A DNA stretch of 64,000 nucleotides, from the NCBI RefSeq assembly GCF_000379065.1, contig NZ_KB900614.1, positions 66,265 through 130,264 on the forward strand. Direction: 5' to 3'. The stretch is from Salinispora mooreana (lineage in GTDB: Bacteria; Actinomycetota; Actinomycetes; Mycobacteriales; Micromonosporaceae). The position numbers were made by a program, and so were the translations under genes. Positions 41,206-50,033 of this stretch are shown here, piece by piece. Under the pieces are notes generated by a model. That model had not been told where the DNA came from. It did no database searches and saw only the letters and a program-made list of their open reading frames with translations. Position 1 is the first letter of the stretch; every line of letters begins with the position of its first letter.

Positions 41206-42216
41206 TTAACGTGACGTGGCGTCTTCGTCTTCCAGATAGGCCGCGGCGGTCCATGCCACCACCGGGTCATCGTCGCGGGACAACCGTCGCAGGACGGGCT
41301 GTGCAACAGTTCGAGGCAGCTCCAGGATGGCCTGGGTGAGGCGGCTGCGGGCGGCGGAGTCCGCGGTGGGGGCGGCGAGTTCATCGGAGAGCGCACTCAC
41401 GATCTGTTCGGCGCGGGCCAGGTCATCCGACAGGGCACCCAGGTGCTCGGCCGCCTCGACGTCGTGCCCGCCCTCGGCCACCAGGTCGACGAGGGCGGGC
41501 ACGGCCGCCACCTCGCCCTGCGCACCCAGCGCCAGGGCCGCGTGTCGGCGGACCGTCGGGTCCGGATCGTCGAGGGCGTCCACGAGCACTGCGGTCGCCT
41601 CGTCACCGGCCAACTCGGCAACCGCCTGGATCGCGCGGCGGCGGATGTCCACGTTCGTGGAGTGGACACCGGACGTCAGGGTTGCCAGGGCCTCGCCGTC
41701 CGCCCGTCCGAGCGCCCACCGCAGCGCGCCGGCCACATTCGGGTCGGCTTCGGCAAGGACCGCGCCGGCCAGCAGCTCAGCGGGCACCCGTACCTCCTCG
41801 GCGGGAGCCAGGGCGCTCTGCTGACGCAGGGCGGCGCTGGGTGAGTTGAGCCCGGTGATGAGTTCGGTGATCCGCAGGACGTCCGGCCATCCGGTGGGCG
41901 CCGAGGCGGCGACCGTACGCAGCCGGTCGAGCAGCTGACGTTCCCGGTCCAGCCGCTCTTCGGTCCAGCGGATCAGGTCGCTCACCAGGCCGGCCGGCGT
42001 GCAGGTGGGGTCCTGGAGCGCCTGGGTGATCTGGCGCAGCGACAGCCCCAGTGACCGCAGGCTCTCCACCTGGAACAGCCGTCGTGCGTCCTCATCCGAG
42101 TATTCGCGGTAGCCGCCCGAGGTACGACCCGTCGGTCGTACCAGCCCCAGTGCGTCGTAGTGCCGGAGCATGCGGGTGCTCACTCCCGAGCGGCGGGCCA
42201 CGTCGCCGATCAGCAT
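41206..42216 (-). CDS. MerR regulator fused to HEAT repeats
   Basis: A 336-residue protein with an N-terminal MerR winged helix (about 1-75: MLIGDVARRSGVSTRMLRHYDALGLVRP, then YREYSDEDARRL). A coiled-coil helix follows, then HEAT-like repeats from about 150 to 330 in place of the usual small ligand domain (IRRRAIQAVAELAGDEATAVLVDALDDPDPTVRRHAALALG). The ATG overlaps the stop of the upstream HEAT-repeat gene by 7 bp, so the two are co-translated. HEAT arrays bind proteins or peptides, suggesting a protein-sensing MerR switch. Confidence 0.88.
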   Translation of the reverse strand: MLIGDVARRSGVSTRMLRHYDALGLVRPTGRTSGGYREYSDEDARRLFQVESLRSLGLSLRQITQALQDPTCTPAGLVSDLIRWTEERLDRERQLLDRLRTVAASAPTGWPDVLRITELITGLNSPSAALRQQSALAPAEEVRVPAELLAGAVLAEADPNVAGALRWALGRADGEALATLTSGVHSTNVDIRRRAIQAVAELAGDEATAVLVDALDDPDPTVRRHAALALGAQGEVAAVPALVDLVAEGGHDVEAAEHLGALSDDLARAEQIVSALSDELAAPTADSAARSRLTQAILELPRTVAQPVLRRLSRDDDPVVAWTAAAYLEDEDATSR

Positions 42217-42893
42217 GGCGGTTCCTCTTCCTCACCCACCGGGTCAGCCGTGCGGGCAGCGAGCCGTCCCGCCTCCTCGATGAGCGCGTCGTACTCGGCT
42301 TCCGGGTCTTCCAGGAGCAGCAGAGTAGCGTGGGCGTGCTCCCGCGTCGTCGGGTCCACGTCGGTGATGCCGGCCGCAAGGGCCGGCTTGACCGCCTCGC
42401 CGAGGCCGACCAGTGCCCGACTGAGGCTCAGCCACACGTCCCGGTCGCCGCGGCCAAGCTGGGTGACCAGTTCCGCGGCCAACGCCTTCTCCTCCCCGTT
42501 GGGGACGAGCACGACAGCGGCCCGCCAGGCGGTCCGGGCGACCTCGTCGTCGGGGTCGCGGAGCAGGGCCGCAACGATCGAGGGGTACACGCTCCTGTTA
42601 TTGATCTTGGATAGCGTGTGGAGGGCCTGGCTACGAGCCTGGGCGTGCTCAGAGGTGAGCTCGGCGACGAGCCGGGGCAGCGTGACCGCCTCCGGGAGGC
42701 GGGTAAGCGCCCAGGTGAGCATGTCGCGCACGAAGAAATCCGGCTCGATCGCGCACCGCTGCACCAACTCGGCGGCAACGCTCGGGTCGGGGTGCATACC
42801 GACCGCCATGGCCGCCTGTAGCCGGGTGGACGATGTCTTGGCCCGCAGGGCAGCCACCGCACCATGAGTCGGGGTGTTCTGAGCCGGGTTCAT
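42210..42893 (-). CDS. HEAT-repeat protein, partner of MerR-HEAT
   Basis: A 227-residue protein made of HEAT-like helical repeats (LQAAMAVGMHPDPSVAAELVQRC, ARSQALHTLSKINNRSVYPSIVAALLRDPDDEVARTAW) with an acidic C-terminus (GEEEEPPC). It lacks a signal peptide or catalytic motif. GGGAGGTGG precedes the ATG at 42893. It is the first gene of a two-gene operon with the MerR-HEAT regulator, and a 23-bp palindrome of MerR type sits 28 bp upstream. It may bind the regulator or the same partner protein. Confidence 0.82.
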   Translation of the reverse strand: MNPAQNTPTHGAVAALRAKTSSTRLQAAMAVGMHPDPSVAAELVQRCAIEPDFFVRDMLTWALTRLPEAVTLPRLVAELTSEHAQARSQALHTLSKINNRSVYPSIVAALLRDPDDEVARTAWRAAVVLVPNGEEKALAAELVTQLGRGDRDVWLSLSRALVGLGEAVKPALAAGITDVDPTTREHAHATLLLLEDPEAEYDALIEEAGRLAARTADPVGEEEEPPC

Positions 42894-42920
42894 TGGGTAC
42901 CACCTCCCAGACACAGTCAA

Positions 42921-42943
42921 GACCTTGTCACTATGTCAAGGTC
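42921..42943. promoter_or_regulatory. MerR-type palindromic operator
   Basis: On the minus strand the site reads GACCTTG-ACATAGTGA-CAAGGTC, a 23-bp element with perfect 7-bp arms, flanked by TTGACC. MerR-family proteins bind such palindromes within overlong promoter spacers. Its place upstream of the HEAT/MerR-HEAT operon suggests autoregulation. Confidence 0.75.
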
Positions 42944-43025
42944 AAACAGACCGGCCGAGCCGCCTCGGCTTCACCTCAGAACTGTGGCAGGCTGCCACAG
43001 GCACACGCCCGGACGAGGAGGTGCG

Positions 43026-44057
43026 GTGACCGCGCAGCGCGCATCGGTACTGATGCTCTCCCTCGGCGGCACGATCGCCATGACCGGTGACGCCGACGGC
43101 GTCGTGCCGACCCTGACCGCCGAGGACCTCATCGCCGCCGTACCCGGATGGGCCGACACCGGCATCGACATCCAGGTCCAGACCTTCCGCCAACTACCGA
43201 GCGCCTCCCTGCACCTCGACGACCTCACCGCGCTCGCCGCACTGATTGCCGAGCGCACCGCGACCGGCGACGTGGACGGCGTCGTGGTCGCCCAGGGCAC
43301 CGACACCATCGAAGAAACTGCATATCTGCTCGACCTGCTGCACGTCGGCGACGCGCCCATCGTGGTGACCGGGGCGATGCGCAACCCCACCCAGGCCGGC
43401 GCCGACGGGCCGGCCAACGTCCTCGCGGCGATCCACACCGCCGCCAGCCCCACCGCCCGCGGACTCGGCGCGCTGGTGGTCTTCGCCGACGAGATCCATT
43501 CTGCCCGATACGTCCGCAAGACGCACTCCACCAGTGGCGGCACCTTCCGCTCGCCGAACACCGGCCCGCTCGGCCACGTCGTCGAGGGTGTGGTTCGGCT
43601 GCTCGCCTACCCGCCCCACCCGCTGACCGTGCCGCTGGCGGCGGTCACCCGGACGCCCCGAGTCGGGCTGTACACCGTCACCCTCGGCGACGACGGCACC
43701 CTGCTCGCCGGCGCCGAACACCTGGACGGTCTCGTCGTGGCCGGCTTCGGTGTCGGCCACGTACCCCAACGCCTCATCAACCAACTCGCCGCTCTCACGG
43801 CGAGGATCCCGGTCGTGCTCACCTCCCGCATCGGTGCCGGACCGGTCCTGGAAGCCACCTACGCCTTCCCCGGCTCGGAGAGCGACCTGCGGCAGCGAGG
43901 ACTGATCGGCTCCGGCTTCCTCAACAATTACAAGGCGCGTATCCTGCTGCACACCCTGCTCGCCGTCGGTGCCGACCGCGACACCATCGCCGCCGGATTC
44001 GCCGCCGCCGGTGGCACCGGAGATCCCGCCCGCTGGCCCTGGGCCAGCACCCCCTGA
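43026..44057 (+). CDS. L-asparaginase
   Basis: This enzyme hydrolyses L-asparagine to aspartate and ammonia. The 343-residue protein shows the first catalytic Thr in LSLGGTIAMTG, the second triad in VVAQGTDTIEETAYLLDL (Thr and Asp), and VTGAMRNPTQAGADGPANV, all typical of bacterial asparaginases. No signal peptide is visible, so it is probably cytoplasmic. The GTG at 43026 with GAGGAGG upstream is the clear start. It is divergent from the HEAT operon. Confidence 0.93.
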   Translation: MTAQRASVLMLSLGGTIAMTGDADGVVPTLTAEDLIAAVPGWADTGIDIQVQTFRQLPSASLHLDDLTALAALIAERTATGDVDGVVVAQGTDTIEETAYLLDLLHVGDAPIVVTGAMRNPTQAGADGPANVLAAIHTAASPTARGLGALVVFADEIHSARYVRKTHSTSGGTFRSPNTGPLGHVVEGVVRLLAYPPHPLTVPLAAVTRTPRVGLYTVTLGDDGTLLAGAEHLDGLVVAGFGVGHVPQRLINQLAALTARIPVVLTSRIGAGPVLEATYAFPGSESDLRQRGLIGSGFLNNYKARILLHTLLAVGADRDTIAAGFAAAGGTGDPARWPWASTP

Positions 44058-44240
44058 GGGCTTCCGCTGCTCCGCCGCTCCGGTCGCCGTGACGGGCATG
44101 GAAACCTCCCCGGCCCGGGCGTACGCGCTGATCGGCCCGGCCTGACCCGCGCCAATCGACAGTCCGGTTGGCCTTGGCCCACCTGCAACAGCGGACCCCG
44201 GACTTGGCCAGCGTCCCCCGCTCGAAGGGAATCGGGCAGT

Positions 44241-44771
44241 TCAGGTCGAGGTGGGCTCAGCTTCGGCGTTTGCTCGGCGAGGCGCGCGCTCCGACTGCTC
44301 GCCGACGAGCCATGCGTCGAAGGTGGTCGGCATGATGTGGGCCCCTTCGCCGGGCAAGAGCACCGAGCCGGCCATCGAGGAGTCGAAGATGCCCGACCAC
44401 GTTGGTACGAGTCGCACCGTGCGACCACGGGCCTCGTTGGTGCGTCGCGCCAGGTCGACGAGGCCTTGCGGCTCCGGGCCGGCAACGTCGGCGTAGCGGC
44501 CTCGTGGCCGGCCCACCGCGATCTCGGCAAGGACGTCAGCGACGTCCCGGGGCGCGATCGGCTGCACGAGCAGGGGCGCGATGGTGGCGACGCCGTCCTG
44601 CTCAGTCCAGCCTGCGACCATCGCGGCGAAATCGTGAAACTGGGTGGCCGGGACGATGGTCCACGGCAACGGACCGCCGGCCACGAGGCGCTCCTGCTCG
44701 CGTTTGCCCGCGTAGTGTGCGGTCCCCGCGACGCGATCGATCCCGACGATCGAGAGTAGAACGTGATGCCG
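44241..44771 (-). pseudogene. 5'-truncated NmrA/YbjT-like SDR
   Basis: The readable protein begins in the middle of the fold (RHHVLLSIVGIDRV), then AHYAGKREQERLV, WTIVPATQFHDFAAMV, APRDVADVLAEIAVG and the family C-terminus. The first 100 or so residues with the GATG nucleotide motif are missing; the sequence is replaced by the 5' end of the Rrf2 gene on the other strand. It therefore looks like a remnant cut off at its 5' side. No other frame restores the lost part nearby. Confidence 0.78.
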
Positions 44772-45257
44772 GACGAATGGCTGTTGCACTGCGCCGCGAC
44801 ACTGGCGCAACTCGACCCGAGCTCCACCGCATCGGCGGCACAACTCGCGCGGTACTTCGACCTTCCCGCGCCCTACCTAGCCAAGCAGCTACAGACACTC
44901 GTCAAGGCCGGCGTTCTGGTCGCGACGACCGGTCCCGCCGGCGGGTTCCAGCTCGCGCAACCGGCATCCGAGATCACCCTGCTACGGATCGTCGAAGCGG
45001 TTGACGGCTCATCGCCGCCGTATGCGTGCCGCGAGATCCGCCAACAAGGCCAGGGTGCGCTCCCCGCCGACGAGTGCCAGAACATGTGCGTCCTCGCCGA
45101 GAAGATGGCGGCGGCGCACGAGGCGTGGCGGCGCAGCCTCGCCGACGTCTCCCTCGCCGACATCGTCGCCACCCTGCCCCCGGCAGCACCGGCCCGCACC
45201 CGATCCCGCCTCACCTCGACGGGGAGGGCCGACCCCACACACCCGTCGCCAGGGTGA
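44766..45257 (+). CDS. Rrf2-family regulator
   Basis: A 163-residue winged-helix regulator of the Rrf2 family: EWLLHCAATLAQL, YFDLPAPYLAKQLQTLVKAGVLVATTGPAGGFQLAQP at about 27-65, ITLLRIVEAVDG, and a cysteine pair region (YACREI, DECQNMCVLAE). The cysteines may ligate an Fe-S cluster or sense redox state, as in IscR/NsrR-type members. The ATG at 44766 follows a GTG at 44763. It starts where the truncated SDR on the other strand is cut, and the SDR may once have been its target. Confidence 0.86.
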   Translation: MPDEWLLHCAATLAQLDPSSTASAAQLARYFDLPAPYLAKQLQTLVKAGVLVATTGPAGGFQLAQPASEITLLRIVEAVDGSSPPYACREIRQQGQGALPADECQNMCVLAEKMAAAHEAWRRSLADVSLADIVATLPPAAPARTRSRLTSTGRADPTHPSPG

Positions 45258-45335
45258 GCGCCGCCGGAGTCGCGGCACCAGGGTGAGCAGCACAGCCCTC
45301 CGGGCGGCGTTTCGGCCCGGTTCGCAGCTCGCCGC

Positions 45336-46682
45336 TCAGCCGGCGGTGTCGCGGACCGCCTGGGCGAAGACCTCGGAGCGGTGCTCGAAGTTACGAAACT
45401 GCCCGTAGCTCGGTGCCGCCGGCGACAGCAGCACCACCCCATCGGCCGGAGTGACCCGCCGGGCCAGCCGAACCGCCTCGACCAGATCGCCGGTGACCTC
45501 GCGCCGGACCTTCGGCAACCCGTCCAGCGCGGCGACGATCCGCGCCCCGCTGTCCGGTACGCCGATCACGGTGATCTCCCGCTCGGCGAGGTGATCGCGC
45601 AGCGGCGTGTAGTCCAGCCCCCGGTCGGCACCGCCGACGATCACGGTGAGCGGCCGCCCGTCGTACGCGTCGATCGCGTGCATGGCCGCGTACGGGCTGG
45701 TGGCGAGGGTGTCATCGACGAAGGTGAGACCAGACGGGTCAACGATCTCGGTGAGCCGGTGGGCCAGCCCCTGGAACCCGGCGACGGCCACCGCCAGGGT
45801 GTCCCGACGGGCGCGCACGTCAACGCCGAGCACGTCGAGCACGGCCAGCGCCACGCAGAGGTTGCCCTCGTTGTGCCGTCCGACCAGCGGCAGCACCGCC
45901 CGGGGGAAGAGCGGCTGGTTGCCGAGGTAGAACCAGGGCGTGCCGTCCGGGCCACCCGCCACATGAGTGGTGTCGGGGGTGCCGGCGCGCACGACGGGCC
46001 GGTCACCGAGCTCGGCGGCGAGCCGGGGGTCGGCGCCGTTGACCACGACGGTCTCCGGGCCGTGGGCCAGCAGGTTGAGCTTGTCGCGGTAGTACTCCCG
46101 TTCACCGCCGTGGGCGTCCAGGTGTTCGGGGAAGAGCGCGGTCACCACCGCGACCCGGGGTGAGTCGGTCAGGTCGCTGCACTGATAGCTGGAGAGCTCC
46201 AGCACGTAGAGGTCGGCCGCGGGCAGGTCCAACGTCGGCACCCCGATGTTGCCGCCGAAGACGTTGGGCTGATCCACCGCGGCGAGCAGGTGGCTGATCA
46301 GGCTGGAGGTGGTGCTCTTGCCCTTGCTGCCGGTGACTCCGACGGTGCGGGCGGCGTGGTCGGCCATCCAGAGCGCGGTGCCCTGGGTGACCGGCACCTG
46401 GCGCCGCCGCAGCTCGGCCAGCCACGGGTGGGTGTTCGGCACGCCCGGCGAGCGGACCACCACGTCGGCGGCGGTCAGCCGTTGCGCTCCCGCGTCACCG
46501 GTGACCAACGGTGCCGCCGTCGCCAGAAACCCGTCCCAGGGCGGGCTGACCGTCGAGCCGCCGTCGTCCACGGCGACCAGGTCCGCCGGGCCGTGCGCGG
46601 CGACCGCGGTCACCGCTGCTCGTCCTTCCCGGCCGGTCCCCCAGACCGCGACTTTGCGTCCGCGCAGGTCAGACAGGCGCAC
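45336..46682 (-). CDS. murD2: UDP-MurNAc-L-Ala:L-Glu ligase MurD2
   Basis: A Mur ligase of 448 residues. The N-terminal UDP-binding part begins LSDLRGRKVAVWGTGREG; the ATP site GVTGSKGKSTTSSLI is at about 110-124; GGNIGVP, LELSSYQ, FPEHLDAHGG and NEGNLCVALAVLDVLG follow. It is divergent from murL, and this pairing is diagnostic of the pathway in which MurD2 adds L-glutamate and MurL epimerises it, in place of glutamate racemase plus MurD. The GTG at 46682 has GAGGAG five bases upstream. Confidence 0.9.
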   Translation of the reverse strand: MRLSDLRGRKVAVWGTGREGRAAVTAVAAHGPADLVAVDDGGSTVSPPWDGFLATAAPLVTGDAGAQRLTAADVVVRSPGVPNTHPWLAELRRRQVPVTQGTALWMADHAARTVGVTGSKGKSTTSSLISHLLAAVDQPNVFGGNIGVPTLDLPAADLYVLELSSYQCSDLTDSPRVAVVTALFPEHLDAHGGEREYYRDKLNLLAHGPETVVVNGADPRLAAELGDRPVVRAGTPDTTHVAGGPDGTPWFYLGNQPLFPRAVLPLVGRHNEGNLCVALAVLDVLGVDVRARRDTLAVAVAGFQGLAHRLTEIVDPSGLTFVDDTLATSPYAAMHAIDAYDGRPLTVIVGGADRGLDYTPLRDHLAEREITVIGVPDSGARIVAALDGLPKVRREVTGDLVEAVRLARRVTPADGVVLLSPAAPSYGQFRNFEHRSEVFAQAVRDTAG

Positions 46683-46757
46683 GGGCTCTCCTCGAAATAT
46701 CGACGACGTCGGTGGGCGGTCCGGGCGCACGCGGGCACGGCGGACGAACCAGGGCCT

Positions 46758-46763
46758 AGTATG
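46758..46763 (+). promoter_or_regulatory. -10 box for leaderless murL
   Basis: TAGTAT lies five bases before the murL GTG, close to the spacing from -10 box to transcription start. With no ribosome site present, a leaderless transcript is the simplest reading. Confidence 0.5.
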
Positions 46764-46767
46764 GCGT

Positions 46768-48141
46768 GTGCCCAACGAGCAGCTGCGGCGGATGGACGCC
46801 TTCACCTTCCCGTCCTACTCCTTCGACCTGTCCACCGGGGAGGCGTTGTTCGACTACGCCCTCACCGGGCCGGACGGCGAGCAACGTTTCACGGAGGTGA
46901 TCACCCTCCCGCTGCCCGCGTCACCCCCCTCGGATGAGCGGGTAGCCACCCTGGGGCGGGTCCTGGAGCTGCTGCACGTGGTCGCCGGGGTCAGCTACTA
47001 CAAGGCCGCCGCCCCGCACCGGCTGGTGCTGCCGGCTCCGCTGGGACCAGCCGCCGTCGCGCTGGTCACCGCCGTCTACACGCAGGGCCTCGGCGAGTAC
47101 GCGTACCGCAACGCGCTGCCGCACGTGCTGCGGCTGCGCCCCGAGGTGCCCTCCGGTGAGCTCACCGCGGCGGTCGGGTACGACACCGAGGGCCGGCGAC
47201 CACTGTCGGCGGTCGGGGGCGGCAAGGACTCGATCGTCAGCCTGGAGGCACTGCGCCGGGACGGGCTGGACCCGTTGCCGTTCTCGGTCAACCCCAACCG
47301 GGTGATCGAGGCGGTGAACGTCGCCTCCGGGTTGCCGGCGCTGGCCGCCCGGCGGCGCATCGACCCGGTGCTGTTCGACCTGAACGCCGCCGGAGCGTTG
47401 AACGGCCACATTCCGGTGACCGCGATCAACTCGCTGATCGCGGTGGCCACCTCGGTGCTGAACGGGATGGGCCCGGTGGTGATGGCCAACGAGCGCTCGG
47501 CGTCGGACCCGAACCTGGTCTGGGAGGGGCACCAGATCAATCACCAGTGGTCCAAGGGCATCGAGGCGGAGGGGCTGCTGCGCGGGGCGTTGGCGGAGCA
47601 CGCCGGTCTCACCGACCCGTACTTCTCCCTGCTGCGCCAGCTCTCGGAGCTGCACATCGCCCGACTCTTCGCCCAGATCGGCGGGTACGACGACGTGGTG
47701 ACGAGCTGCAACGCCGCGTTCAAGCTGCGCGGCGCGAGTGACCGCTGGTGCCGGGGCTGCCCCAAGTGCCGGTTCGTCTTCCTCGCCCTGGCGCCGTTCA
47801 TGTCGCGCGAGCGGATCACCCGGGTCTTCGGCGGCGATCTCCTGGCCGATCCCGCGCAGCTACCCGGCTACCGGGAGCTGCTGGGCGTGGACGGGCACAA
47901 GCCGTTCGAGTGTGTCGGCGAGGTCGAGGAGTCGGTGGTGGCGCTCAGCCTCCTCGCCGAGCAGCCGGGATGGCGCGACGCGCCGGTGGTACGCGCCCTG
48001 ATCGACGCGGTCCCGGAGACGGCCTGGAAGACGGCGGCCACCTCCGCCGTCTTCACGCCGGGCGGACCCAGCTTCACCCCCACCCGGTACGCCGACGCCC
48101 TCGGCTCCCTCACCGATCCGGTCCGGAACCTGCCCGGGTGA
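46768..48141 (+). CDS. murL: UDP-MurNAc-L-Ala-L-Glu epimerase MurL
   Basis: MurL converts the terminal L-Glu of UDP-MurNAc-L-Ala-L-Glu to D-Glu. The 457-residue protein has an ATP-pyrophosphatase-like P-loop, LSAVGGGKDSIVSLEAL, at about 147-163. A Cys-rich segment reads CRGCPKCRF (after SCNAAFKLRGASDRW), and VVMANERSASDPNL follows. Both features are characteristic of this family. A TAGTAT -10 box at 46758-46763 lies immediately before the GTG, so the message is probably leaderless; an ATG at 46792 is the alternative start. Its last 32 bp overlap the convergent PucR gene. Confidence 0.92.
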   Translation: MPNEQLRRMDAFTFPSYSFDLSTGEALFDYALTGPDGEQRFTEVITLPLPASPPSDERVATLGRVLELLHVVAGVSYYKAAAPHRLVLPAPLGPAAVALVTAVYTQGLGEYAYRNALPHVLRLRPEVPSGELTAAVGYDTEGRRPLSAVGGGKDSIVSLEALRRDGLDPLPFSVNPNRVIEAVNVASGLPALAARRRIDPVLFDLNAAGALNGHIPVTAINSLIAVATSVLNGMGPVVMANERSASDPNLVWEGHQINHQWSKGIEAEGLLRGALAEHAGLTDPYFSLLRQLSELHIARLFAQIGGYDDVVTSCNAAFKLRGASDRWCRGCPKCRFVFLALAPFMSRERITRVFGGDLLADPAQLPGYRELLGVDGHKPFECVGEVEESVVALSLLAEQPGWRDAPVVRALIDAVPETAWKTAATSAVFTPGGPSFTPTRYADALGSLTDPVRNLPG

Positions 48142-49933
48142 CGGTGGCCGCCACGGGCCGGCGGATCGCGTCCAGTGCCAGCAGGGCCACGTGCAGACCG
48201 AGACAGGCGTCAACCGAGTCGAGGTCCACGTCGAGGATTCGACCGATCCGGGCCAGGCGTTCGTAGAACGCCGGGCGGGACAGGTGCGCCGCGGCAGCGC
48301 CGGCCGACTTGTTCCGGCCCTGATCCAGGTAGGCGCGCAGGGTGCCGAGTAGCTGTTCCCGGGGGTGCTTCGCGTCGTAGGAGAGCAGGGCACCCAGCTC
48401 CCGCTCGACGAAGGTCTGTAGGGACGGCTCGTCGCGCAGCAGGTGTAGCAAGCCGGCGAGCCCGACGTGTGGCAGCCGGTAGATCGGCAGGTTCCGCCGG
48501 TCCCGGCGGGCCGCCTCGGCCACCTGCCGCGCCTCGACCAGGGAGCGACGCGCCTCCCGCAGGCTGCCCACGCCCGAGCCGGCGCCGATCACCGCGGTGC
48601 CGGCCGGGGCGGTGCGGCCCGTGCTCCGCCCGCCGTCAAGTGGGGCGTTGACGTGTCCGGGGAAGACGTCCGGGCGGGCCCGGGTCAGGGCCGTGACGAA
48701 GGCGGTGAGGGCCCGCTCCTCGCCGGAGCGGTCGGGCAACGCGAGCAGCACGCCGATCGTCTGGTCGTCGAGCGCGCTGGTCAACGCGGTCAGCTGCGCC
48801 TCGTGTACGGCGTGGCCGACCGCCTCGGCGAGTTCCCGCAGCCGGATCGAACCAGCCAGCGGGCCACCCCCGGGGACGTGACCACCCTCGTTTGACGTGG
48901 TCGACGCCGGATCGTCGGCCCGATACCGGACCACCACCCCCACCAGGTGCCGCCCCTCCAACGGCACGCCGAGGGCGCGGGCCCGCAGCGCCACCTCGTC
49001 CACCGGCCGGGAGTGGTCGAGCAGGGCCGCCAGTAGGGTGCGGTGCACCTGCCGTTCCAGGCCCTCGGCGTCGCGCCGGATCAGCCGACCCAGGGCGAGG
49101 CTGGAGGCCGCCCGTTCCACCAGAATCGTCAGTCGGGTGGGCGGGGTGTCCGACCGGTCGCCGGGGGTCGCCGCCCCGGCCCCGAGCCACCGCACCAGCA
49201 GCCGCCCCCAGTCCTGCCCCCGGGCGCCGACCATGGTCACCAGCCAACCGTTGTCCACGTCGTACGCGGTCCGGCCGGCCGGCAGGATCCGCCGGGAGAG
49301 CTGCTCCCAGCCGTCGAGCAGGAGCGTGGCGCTGCCCCCCGCCGGGTCGTACGCGAGCACCTGCCGGGACAGGTTCTCCAGCACCACCGCGCAGCCGGAG
49401 AGTTCAGCCGCCTGCCGGACCACCTCCCCCGGTCCCGCGCCCTCCATCGAGAGCTCGGTGAAGCGCTGATGGATCTCCTCGGTGGCACGTAACTCGGTGA
49501 GCTGGGCGTCCACGATCAGCGCGTGCACCGCCTCGGTGACCCGCACGAACGGGGTGGCGCGGCGCAGCTCGACCAGGGGAAGCCCGTGCCGGGCGGCGGC
49601 GGCGACCATCGCCCGGGGCACCCCGCCGAAGTAGCGGCGGCCCAGCTCGACGACGAGGCCGGCGACGCCGACAGCGGCCAGGTCCGCGATGAACGCCCGC
49701 AGCCCGGCGTTGTCCGCCGGGAGCCCGATCCCGGTGGTCAGTACCAGTTCCGAGCCGCCGAGCAGGGAGGCGATATCGGGCACCTCGGCCACGTGTACCC
49801 AGCGGACCCGTCGGTCCAACGCGGCTTCGCCGGCGACGACGCGGGGCGCGCCGGAGCGCACCGGTTCCAGCGCGAGCACTTCCCGAATGGTGGGGAACAC
49901 GGGCGACACGCTACCGCGCATGACGTTGGTCAC
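48110..49933 (-). CDS. PucR-family regulator
   Basis: A 607-residue transcription factor. The N-terminal PucR domain (about 14-140: PTIREVLALEPVRSGAPRVVAG, LVLTTGIGLP) is followed by a large middle region with a GGDEF-like/CdaR segment. The C-terminal HTH_30 domain (about 540-600) reads LLGTLRAYLDQGRNKSAGAAAAHLSRPAFYERLARIGRIL. Members respond to purine, amino acid or sugar-acid metabolites. The GTG at 49933 has GGGAG upstream. Neighbouring genes do not reveal its target; the mmsA/aminotransferase pair 14 kb away would be a typical one. Confidence 0.87.
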   Translation of the reverse strand: MTNVMRGSVSPVFPTIREVLALEPVRSGAPRVVAGEAALDRRVRWVHVAEVPDIASLLGGSELVLTTGIGLPADNAGLRAFIADLAAVGVAGLVVELGRRYFGGVPRAMVAAAARHGLPLVELRRATPFVRVTEAVHALIVDAQLTELRATEEIHQRFTELSMEGAGPGEVVRQAAELSGCAVVLENLSRQVLAYDPAGGSATLLLDGWEQLSRRILPAGRTAYDVDNGWLVTMVGARGQDWGRLLVRWLGAGAATPGDRSDTPPTRLTILVERAASSLALGRLIRRDAEGLERQVHRTLLAALLDHSRPVDEVALRARALGVPLEGRHLVGVVVRYRADDPASTTSNEGGHVPGGGPLAGSIRLRELAEAVGHAVHEAQLTALTSALDDQTIGVLLALPDRSGEERALTAFVTALTRARPDVFPGHVNAPLDGGRSTGRTAPAGTAVIGAGSGVGSLREARRSLVEARQVAEAARRDRRNLPIYRLPHVGLAGLLHLLRDEPSLQTFVERELGALLSYDAKHPREQLLGTLRAYLDQGRNKSAGAAAAHLSRPAFYERLARIGRILDVDLDSVDACLGLHVALLALDAIRRPVAATVTRAGSGPDR

Positions 49934-50033
49934 TAAACTCCCGTGCCCAGCGGCGACGGCTGGGGTTGAACGGGGGTGCGCAGCGCGGCGCCCGGTGACG
50001 GTTACCGGTGTGATTTCGGCAGGTCACCGGTGG

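Noticed and set aside
43194..44099. 301-codon frame antisense to asparaginase
   Set aside because: Shadow frame with Gly/Arg-rich composition; asparaginase motifs are clear on the other strand.
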